The position numbers and the translations under genes were made by a program. 6,198 nt of DNA from JBAROU01 sp049642385 (lineage in GTDB: Bacteria > Chloroflexota > Dehalococcoidia > DSTF01 > RBG-16-68-14). A model generated the notes under the pieces. The model searched no databases and was not told the DNA's origin. It was given only the letters and a program-made list of their open reading frames with translations. The DNA lies in assembly GCA_049642385.1 (NCBI GenBank), contig JBAROU010000161.1, positions 1-6,198 on the forward strand, written 5' to 3'. This document shows positions 1-5,554 of this stretch, piece by piece (positions within the stretch are counted from its first letter, which is position 1; every line of letters starts with the position of its first letter).

Positions 1-447
1 CTCTTCGCCGGGCGCTTCGCTGATCGCTTCGTGGACCGTCGGGTCGAAGGCCTGGCCTTCGGCCTGTATCTCTTTCACGCCGGCGTTCTCGAGGACGGCC
101 TGGAACTTGCGGTAGATCAGCCAGATGCCGTCGATCCAGGTGAGGCCAGCGAGCTTGCTGTCGACCGTCTTCAGCGCCCGCTCGAGGTCGTCCACCAGCG
201 GCAGCAGGTTGATGATCAGCGATGCGCCGGCGAGCCGCACCGCCTCGGAGCGCTCTTCTTGCACGCGACGCCTGAAGTTCTGGTGGTCGGCTGCGGCGCG
301 CTGCCAGTTCGCGAGGTAGGTCTGGGCCTTCTCCTGCTCCTCGCTCAGGCGCGCGCGCAGGCCTTCGACGTCGTTCGGCTCTTGGCCGTCGGTCGTCGGC
401 TCAGCTGCGGCCTCGTCCGGCTGGTCGGTTTGCTTCTCTTCGGTCAC
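1..447 (-). CDS. grpE: GrpE, nucleotide exchange factor for DnaK (C-terminus beyond window edge)
   Basis: GrpE is the cytoplasmic co-chaperone that releases ADP from DnaK (Hsp70). The reading frame is open for 149 codons from GTG 447 to base 1. It shows an acidic, low-complexity N-terminus (residues 1-27), a long coiled-coil helix (about 28-75, with ANWQRAAADHQNFRRRVQEE at 46-65), the LLPLVDDLERAL segment at 81-92, and the family signature around GVKEIQAEGQAFDPTVHEAI (123-142). The GTG start is chosen because GAGGTGAG lies just upstream at ribosome-binding distance and the residues that follow are typical of a GrpE N-terminus. The gene lies 22 nt downstream of hrcA on the same strand, so it is probably co-transcribed from the CIRCE-controlled promoter. 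The last few dozen residues, in the C-terminal beta domain, are missing only because the window ends. Confidence 0.95.
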   Translation of the reverse strand, partial: MTEEKQTDQPDEAAAEPTTDGQEPNDVEGLRARLSEEQEKAQTYLANWQRAAADHQNFRRRVQEERSEAVRLAGASLIINLLPLVDDLERALKTVDSKLAGLTWIDGIWLIYRKFQAVLENAGVKEIQAEGQAFDPTVHEAISEAPGEE

Positions 448-469
448 GGGTGGCTCACCTCGCGGTGGG

Positions 470-1501
<1,032 letters not shown>

Positions 1502-1526
1502 GAAATCACTGCCTTTTGAAGCTAAA

Positions 1527-1553
1527 TTAGCACTCTCGACCGTAGAGTGCTAA
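1527..1553 (-). promoter_or_regulatory. CIRCE operator (HrcA binding site)
   Basis: This is a perfect inverted repeat: TTAGCACTC at 1527-1535, a 9-nt spacer, then GAGTGCTAA at 1545-1553. It matches the CIRCE consensus exactly in both arms and in spacer length. It lies between the hrcA promoter and start codon, with its far arm at the predicted transcription start. Bound HrcA would therefore block initiation, and the hairpin would also be present in the mRNA leader. It controls hrcA-grpE and presumably downstream dnaK/dnaJ. Confidence 0.98.
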
Positions 1554-1560
1554 CGCTAAG

Positions 1561-1590
1561 ATCGTAGCATCGTCACCCTCGCGCTGTCAA
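1561..1590 (-). promoter_or_regulatory. Sigma-70-type promoter of the hrcA operon
   Basis: On the minus strand there is a perfect -35 TTGACA (1590-1585), an 18-bp spacer, and a -10 TACGAT (1566-1561) preceded by TGC, which makes it an extended -10. The predicted start of transcription, about 7 nt after the -10, falls at about 1554-1553, the edge of the CIRCE element. The layout is the standard one for a housekeeping promoter switched by HrcA. The -10 hexamer matches the consensus at four of six bases. Confidence 0.85.
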
Positions 1591-1760
1591 GATGTGCTGG
1601 CCACGGTGGCAGGCCCAGGTGAGCCTGCAGGTGTTTCTCCGCCTAGGGAGCGGTGAACAGGGCGCGTCCGGCCCTCTGTGAAGCAAGGTGGGCGAATGAG
1701 CGAGCCGTAGGCCGCGTTCGTTCCGCATCCGAGCTGTCGCCGGCGATTTTGAGCTTGCAG
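1591..1760. other. Divergent intergenic stretch with small GC-rich inverted repeats, no gene seen
   Basis: No coding frame here is credible. There are several short inverted repeats: GCCAC/GTGGC around 1600-1610, GCAGGC/GCCTGC (1609-1614 with 1623-1628), CTCC/GGAG or the alternative CCGC/GCGG near 1637-1653, and AGGGC/GCCCT (1659-1663 with 1671-1675). None is followed by a T-run, so none is a typical intrinsic terminator. I do not recognise a riboswitch or T-box motif. The stretch lies upstream of both predicted promoters, so it is probably not transcribed as a leader of either block. Confidence 0.5.
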
Positions 1761-1786
1761 GCGTCATCCTGAGCTTGTCGAAGGAT
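1750..1786. repeat. TGAGCTTG direct repeat pair within a CATCCTGAG...GAAGGAT palindromic element
   Basis: TGAGCTTG occurs at 1750-1757 and again at 1770-1777, exactly 20 bp apart. The second copy lies in an element with inverted arms ATCCT (1766-1770) and AGGAT (1782-1786). The sequence type CATCCTGAG...GAAGGAT resembles short dispersed intergenic repeats seen in many GC-rich environmental bacterial genomes; that resemblance is from memory, not from a search. It lies about 40 bp upstream of the fabH -10 box, so an operator role is also possible. Confidence 0.5.
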
Positions 1787-1813
1787 AGGCGACTCCGCGT
1801 ATCCGAGGCGTCA

Positions 1814-1822
1814 TGCTATACT
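1814..1822 (+). promoter_or_regulatory. Extended -10 promoter for the fabH operon
   Basis: TGCTATACT contains an extended -10 TG followed by TATACT (1817-1822), five of six bases matching TATAAT. No good -35 is seen at 16-18 bp upstream, which extended -10 promoters often tolerate. Transcription would start near 1829. That leaves a leader of roughly 38 nt before the TTG start codon and would exclude the upstream ATG at 1813 from the message. Confidence 0.6.
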
Positions 1823-1855
1823 CGGCTGAGATACGGTCTCCACACCACATCAGAC

Positions 1856-1859
1856 GGAG
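1856..1859 (+). promoter_or_regulatory. Ribosome-binding site that fixes the fabH start
   Basis: GGAG lies 7 nt before TTG 1867, which is good Shine-Dalgarno spacing. The alternative ATG at 1813 has only GAGG 4 nt away, overlaps the predicted -10 box and would add 18 residues absent from the family, so this site supports TTG 1867 as the start. Confidence 0.65.
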
Positions 1860-1866
1860 CGACACG

Positions 1867-2892
1867 TTGACCACCCGCGCACGTATCGCCGGCCTCGGCA
1901 AGTACCTGCCAGAGCGCATCCTCACGAACGCAGACCTCGAACGCATGGTGGACACGTCCGACTCCTGGATCATAGAGCGAACCGGCGTCCGGGAGCGTCG
2001 CCTGGCGTCCGAGAACGAGACGTCGAGCACGTTGGGCATTGAGGCCGCTCGCCAGGCGCTCGCCCAGGCGGAGATCGACGCAGGCGACCTCGACCTGATC
2101 ATCGTCGCGACCACGACGCCGGACGGCATGTTCCCGGCCACAGCCTCGCTGGTGCAAGACGGCCTGGGCGCGCGGCGCGCCGGCGCGTTCGACATCAACG
2201 CCGCCTGCGTGGGCTTCGTCTCCGCCGTGGCGACCGCTTCGCAGTTCATCCAGAGCGGCGCTTACCAGCGGGTGCTCGTCGTCGGCAGTGACGTGCTTTC
2301 CCGCCTCGTCGACTGGAAGGACCGCGGTACCTGCGTCCTCTTCGGGGACGGCGCAGGCGCGGTGGTGCTGGAGGCATCCGATCGTGGCGGGCCGCTTTCA
2401 TTCGTCTTCCACAGCGACGGTGGCGCGGCCTCGGCGCTCTACGCTCCGGGCCCGTGCAGCACGCCGCTCGCCGCCGAAGCAGGCTTCTTCATCGCGATGG
2501 ATGGCCCGCAGGTCTTCAAGTTCGCTGTGCATGCCATGGAGTCCGCCACGCGCGAGGTGATGGGCTCGCTTAGCCTGGGCGTGAACGACATCGACCTGCT
2601 CATCCCCCACCAGGCGAACATGCGCATCATCAACGCGACGGCGAAGGCGCTCGGCCTGCGGCCGGAGCGCGCGATGGTGAACGTCGACCGCTACGGCAAC
2701 ACTTCATCCGCCTCGATCCCGATGGCGCTCCAGGAGGCGTCGGAGCAGGGCCGCCTGCACGACGGCGACCGCATCGTGCTCGTCGCGTTCGGCGGCGGGC
2801 TCGTCTGGGGCGCGCTTGCACTGGAATGGGCGCCGGTGGGCCCGCTCCGGACCGCAGCACAGACGGCGCACGCATCGACCAGCGGCAGCTAA
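1867..2892 (+). CDS. fabH: Beta-ketoacyl-ACP synthase III (FabH)
   Basis: FabH starts fatty acid synthesis by condensing an acyl-CoA primer with malonyl-ACP in the cytoplasm. From TTG 1867 the protein has 341 aa and begins TTRARIAGLGKYLPERILTN after the initiator, as family members do. The catalytic triad is complete: Cys114 in NAACVGF, His248 in IPHQANMRI and Asn278 in YGNTSSASIP. These positions sit within 2-4 residues of the E. coli triad (112, 244, 274), which supports the TTG start. Other marks are TGVRERR, FGDGAGAVVLE and the closing FGGGLVWGALALEW. After that closing motif comes a tail of roughly 20 residues, rich in Ala, Thr and Ser, that is not typical of the family. The gene heads a tight operon; the HIT-family gene begins 5 nt after the stop. 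Primer preference (acetyl or branched acyl) cannot be told from the sequence. Confidence 0.95.
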   Translation: MTTRARIAGLGKYLPERILTNADLERMVDTSDSWIIERTGVRERRLASENETSSTLGIEAARQALAQAEIDAGDLDLIIVATTTPDGMFPATASLVQDGLGARRAGAFDINAACVGFVSAVATASQFIQSGAYQRVLVVGSDVLSRLVDWKDRGTCVLFGDGAGAVVLEASDRGGPLSFVFHSDGGAASALYAPGPCSTPLAAEAGFFIAMDGPQVFKFAVHAMESATREVMGSLSLGVNDIDLLIPHQANMRIINATAKALGLRPERAMVNVDRYGNTSSASIPMALQEASEQGRLHDGDRIVLVAFGGGLVWGALALEWAPVGPLRTAAQTAHASTSGS

Positions 2893-2897
2893 TCCAG

Positions 2898-3392
2898 ATG
2901 CCACTCGAGCTCCCGAGCGGCCCGTGCCTCTTCTGTGAGCGCATCGCTGGGAAGCGCGACGACTGGGCAGTGATCGTCGAGGCCGGTGACACAATCGCCT
3001 TCATGAACCCGCTCCAGTTCGAAGTAGGCCAGGCGCTCGTGATCCCTCGGCGCCACGCCTCAACCATCCTCGACCTTACCGAACAGGAAGCAACCTCCAT
3101 GATGCGAACCGTACACCGCCTCTCGCGAGCGATGGTCGACGCCTTTGACCCAGACGGCCTAACGCTCTACCAAAACAACGGAGTCGCCAGCTACCAGGGA
3201 ATACCACACGTTCACGTGCACGTGGTGCCTCGCCGCTACGGCAGCGGCTGGGGCGAGGGGCCGCCGCACATTGCGGCGCTGGAACGCGGGCAACGCGAAC
3301 GCCGTTTCGACGAGATCTCAGTACCGAAGCAGCAGCAAGAGCTGGCCAAGAAGCTCCGGCAGCACCTGGCGTCGATCGGAGCACCACCATGA
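2898..3392 (+). CDS. HIT-family (histidine triad) nucleotide-binding protein
   Basis: HIT proteins of the Hint branch hydrolyse or transfer nucleotidyl groups, for example AMP from phosphoramidates or acyl-AMP, in the cytoplasm. The 164-aa product has CLFCERIAGK near the N-terminus (Cys10, Cys13), the GQALVIPRRH segment (His53), and the histidine triad HVHVHVV at 104-110, with His108 expected to be the nucleotide acceptor. The spacing of Cys10, Cys13, His53 and His104 matches the zinc site of some Hint proteins. After the triad there is a C-terminal extension of about 50 residues that is basic and predicted helical. ATG 2898 is preferred over an in-frame ATG at 2826, because it gives the normal N-terminus and lies 5 nt after the fabH stop. 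No clear Shine-Dalgarno is seen, so translation may depend on coupling to fabH. Its last bases overlap the next start (ATGA). Its substrate is not known; a link to acyl-CoA or acyl-AMP metabolism is inference from context. Confidence 0.92.
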   Translation: MPLELPSGPCLFCERIAGKRDDWAVIVEAGDTIAFMNPLQFEVGQALVIPRRHASTILDLTEQEATSMMRTVHRLSRAMVDAFDPDGLTLYQNNGVASYQGIPHVHVHVVPRRYGSGWGEGPPHIAALERGQRERRFDEISVPKQQQELAKKLRQHLASIGAPP

Positions 3393-4624
3393 CAGACGAG
3401 CGCGACGTTGCCATCACCGGCATGGGTGCGGTGACGCCGTTGGGTCGCGACGTGGCATCACTCTGGGCGGGGCTGACGGCCGGCCGCAGCGGCATCGATA
3501 CGATCTCTATGTTCGACCCAGCGCCCTACCCATGTCGCATCGCCGGCGAGGTGCGCGGCTACACGCCTCACCCGCAGCTGCCTGCCGAGCAAGCGGCGCG
3601 CATGGACCGGGGCGTCCTGTTCGCAGCGGACGCCGCCCTGCAGGCCGTCGCCGACGCGGGGCTCACGCTGACGCCGGAGAACGCCCCGCACGTGGCGCTC
3701 GTGCTCGCGTCGGCCCGTCCCGGCGAGACGAGCGTCTGGGAGGGACAGCGCACGTTCCACAACGAGGGCCCGCAGGCGCTCACGGCGGGCTACCTGACAC
3801 GCACGCTGCCCAACTTCCTTGCGGCGCAGGTCGCCGGGATCCTGGGCGTTCGAGGCTCTTCGATCATGGTGTCAGCGGGCGGCGCCTCGGGCTATGCGGC
3901 GCTCGCGCTGGCAGCGGCCATGATCCGGCGCGGTGAGGCGGCCGTCGTCATCGTCGGCGGCGCCGACGCGGCGATCACACCACCCGCGCTCGCGGCCTTC
4001 TGCGCGATGAACATCCTTACAAAGAGCAACGACGATCCCCCGCGCGCCGTCCGGCCCTTCGACGCCGGCGCAGACGGCATGGCGCTTGCCGAGGGCGGCG
4101 CTGTTCTCGTCCTCGAAGACGAGTCGCTCGCGCGCGAGCGCAGCGCTCGTTGCTACGCGCGACTGGCGGGTGCAGCGTCGGTCACGGAGTCTACGTCCGT
4201 CGTGCCGACGGCGCCGGAGGCCGGGCGGGCGATCCAGGCGGCGCTGCGGGAGCCGGCGTTGCTCCAGAGCGAGATCGACTATGTCTGTGCGTACGCCGCC
4301 GGTAGCCTACAGCTCGATCGAGTGGAGACGGACGCGTACAAGCGCATCTTTGGCGAAGCGACCGCCTCGAAACTCACGTTGAGCGCCCCCAAGTCGATGC
4401 TCGGGCATCTGCTCGCGGGCGCGGGCGTGGTGGACGCGATCGTCTGCGCGAAGGCGATCGAGACAGGCATCATCCCACCCACGATCAACCTCGAACGCCC
4501 CGCGGAGGGCTGCGACCTGGACTACACACCGCACGAAGCGCGCAAGATACTGGTACGCAACGCCATGTGCTACGGCTACGGCTTCGGGGGACACCACGTA
4601 GCGCTCTGCTTCTCCGCGCCGTAG
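3389..4624 (+). CDS. FabF-type ketosynthase homologue lacking catalytic Cys and first His (chain-length-factor-like)
   Basis: The 411-aa product is a full-length thiolase-fold KAS I/II relative: AITGMGAVTPLGRDV at 8-22, NDDPPRAVRPFDAGADGMAL at 214-233 and the closing GYGFGGHH at 396-403. E. coli FabF (413 aa) aligns almost without gaps. The active site is altered. The nucleophile motif TACASG reads AGGASG (163-168), so the catalytic Cys is Gly165. The NAHGTST motif reads CAYAAGS (300-306), so the first catalytic His is Tyr302. KSMLGH keeps Lys335 and His340. The frame is intact with no stop or shift, so this is not an obvious pseudogene. Chain length factors (KS-beta) of type II polyketide synthases also replace the Cys, usually with Gln, and work as partners of an active ketosynthase; here no KS-alpha gene is adjacent. 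The start ATG 3389 overlaps the HIT stop and has GGAG 7 nt upstream. The protein family is certain; the lack of condensing activity is inferred; the real role is unknown. Confidence 0.9.
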   Translation: MTDERDVAITGMGAVTPLGRDVASLWAGLTAGRSGIDTISMFDPAPYPCRIAGEVRGYTPHPQLPAEQAARMDRGVLFAADAALQAVADAGLTLTPENAPHVALVLASARPGETSVWEGQRTFHNEGPQALTAGYLTRTLPNFLAAQVAGILGVRGSSIMVSAGGASGYAALALAAAMIRRGEAAVVIVGGADAAITPPALAAFCAMNILTKSNDDPPRAVRPFDAGADGMALAEGGAVLVLEDESLARERSARCYARLAGAASVTESTSVVPTAPEAGRAIQAALREPALLQSEIDYVCAYAAGSLQLDRVETDAYKRIFGEATASKLTLSAPKSMLGHLLAGAGVVDAIVCAKAIETGIIPPTINLERPAEGCDLDYTPHEARKILVRNAMCYGYGFGGHHVALCFSAP

Positions 4625-4634
4625 GATACGCAAG

Positions 4635-4641
4635 AGGAGGT
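4635..4641 (+). promoter_or_regulatory. Strong Shine-Dalgarno of the metallo-beta-lactamase-fold gene
   Basis: AGGAGGT lies 5 nt before ATG 4647 and is the strongest ribosome-binding site in the window. It sits inside the 22-nt gap after the ketosynthase-like gene. Translation of the hydrolase is therefore likely to be independent of coupling and possibly higher than that of the upstream genes. Confidence 0.75.
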
Positions 4642-4646
4642 AACGC

Positions 4647-5291
4647 ATGGAGATCACCTGGCTCGGCCATTCCTGCTTCCGGATACGCGGTCGCGACGCC
4701 GTCGTCGTCACCGACCCGTGCGACAAGAGCACGGGCTACAGCATCGGCAAGCCTACGGCGGAGATCGTCACCGTCAGCCACGACCACCAGGGCCACAACA
4801 ACGTCGGCGCCATCGCGGGAACGCCCCGTGTCGTGCAGGGCCCGGGCGAGTATGAGATCAGCAACGTGCTGATCATGGGCGTGCCAACGTACCACGACGG
4901 CGAGAAGGGACAGCAGCTTGGCAAGAACACAGCCTACGTCTTCGAGATCGACGACATCCGCGTCTGCCACCTGGGCGACATCGGCCACGTGCCGACCGCC
5001 GAGCAGGCGGAGGAGCTGAGCGGCGTCGACGTGCTCTTGATGCCCGTGGGTGGTAACAGCACGATCGGGGCGTCGGCGGCGGCGGAGACCGTGAGCCTGC
5101 TCGAGCCCAAGCTGGTGATTCCGATGCACTACCAGACGCCCGCCACCAAGGCGAAGCTCGAACCGTTGGACAGCTTTCTCAAGGAGATCGGCGCAAAGTC
5201 AGCGCTGGACGAACGCCAGCCCAAAATCACCATCACGCGCGCCACCCTCCCCCACGAGACGAAGGTCCAGGTGCTCGACTACCGGGGGTAG
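4647..5291 (+). CDS. Metallo-beta-lactamase-fold metal-dependent hydrolase (UlaG/COG2220-like)
   Basis: The 214-aa product starts MEITWLGHSCFRIRGRDAVVVTDP, the usual opening of small soluble MBL-fold hydrolases of the UlaG-like/Lactamase_B_3 type. Metal-site residues visible are His45, His47 and His50 in VSHDHQGHNN, His83 in VPTYHDGEKG, His108 and Asp111 in VCHLGDIGHV, and His161 in VIPMHYQTP. In the first motif the usual HxHxDH Asp is Gly49, which would remove one ligand of the second metal, so the protein may bind one metal or use another residue. No signal peptide is seen; it should be cytoplasmic. It lies 22 nt after the ketosynthase-like gene and is probably the last gene of the operon, followed by a strong palindrome. 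The substrate cannot be inferred; members of this group act on varied esters and phosphoesters, and many are uncharacterised. Confidence 0.88.
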   Translation: MEITWLGHSCFRIRGRDAVVVTDPCDKSTGYSIGKPTAEIVTVSHDHQGHNNVGAIAGTPRVVQGPGEYEISNVLIMGVPTYHDGEKGQQLGKNTAYVFEIDDIRVCHLGDIGHVPTAEQAEELSGVDVLLMPVGGNSTIGASAAAETVSLLEPKLVIPMHYQTPATKAKLEPLDSFLKEIGAKSALDERQPKITITRATLPHETKVQVLDYRG

Positions 5292-5306
5292 GTTCAGGCA
5301 ATGTAG

Positions 5307-5326
5307 GGGCGACCTTCAGGTCGCCC
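5307..5326 (+). repeat. Perfect palindrome, candidate operon end or dispersed repeat
   Basis: GGGCGACCT (5307-5315) and AGGTCGCCC (5318-5326) are perfect 9-nt inverted arms with only TC between, giving a very stable hairpin in RNA 15 nt after the hydrolase stop codon. There is no T-run after it, so it is not a canonical intrinsic terminator. It could still stabilise the 3' end or act as an atypical terminator. It resembles GGGGCGACC...GGTCGCCC-type short repeats found between genes in some environmental genomes (from memory, not a search). Confidence 0.6.
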
Positions 5327-5554
5327 GCTGGATCTCTGCTTCACCCATCACTCACGGTGAAGCCGACCGTCACCGGAACGGAAGCTGCGGGCGGGCGCTT
5401 TAGCCGGTGCAGACGGCGCGCGTGAAATCGCGAACAAGCCGAAGTCTTCACGTTTGGCTATGGACACGTATTACTGGGCGCGGGTACAGTCAGGTTCCAA
5501 GACGGGCGGTTCCCTCTGGGAGTGACAGGACGAGTGGTGGCTTAGGAGAGCGCG
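5327..5554 (+). other. Intergenic region without a supportable gene
   Basis: This stretch contains two overlapping inverted repeats that share one arm: GCTTCACC/GGTGAAGC (5338-5345 with 5356-5363) and CGGTGA/TCACCG (5355-5360 with 5370-5375). A weak promoter-like pair, TTCACG (5447-5452) and TATTAC (5469-5474) with a 16-bp spacer, could serve the next gene but matches the consensus at only four of six bases in each box. Two short open frames, 5361-5522 and 5426-5542, lack a convincing start codon and ribosome-binding site. I make no gene call here. Confidence 0.4.

Noticed and set aside
1621..1760. T-box, riboswitch or tRNA in the intergenic region
   Set aside because: Several small stems exist, but there is no T-box core, no cloverleaf and no terminator with a T-run, and the region lies upstream of the predicted fabH start site.
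1573..1767. 64-codon minus-strand frame in the divergent intergenic region
   Set aside because: It is Arg/Pro/His-rich, has no ribosome-binding site, and overlaps the hrcA promoter.
1813..1866. Longer fabH start at ATG 1813
   Set aside because: It overlaps the predicted -10 box, has a poorly spaced ribosome-binding site, and adds 18 residues outside the family alignment.
1764..2249. Minus-strand open frame opposite the 5' part of fabH
   Set aside because: It is Ser/Arg/Ala-rich, antisense to conserved fabH coding sequence, and lacks a ribosome-binding site.
2826..2897. Longer HIT protein start at ATG 2826
   Set aside because: The extra 24 residues lie inside the fabH coding sequence in another frame and are Gly/Pro/Arg-rich without family resemblance.
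3389..4624. Calling the ketosynthase-like gene a pseudogene because catalytic residues are missing
   Set aside because: The frame is full length and other family motifs are intact, which fits a preserved non-catalytic paralogue better than decay.
4485..5129. 214-codon minus-strand open frame opposite the MBL gene
   Set aside because: It covers the strong MBL-fold frame and encodes a His/Arg/Ala/Asp-rich sequence with no recognisable domain.
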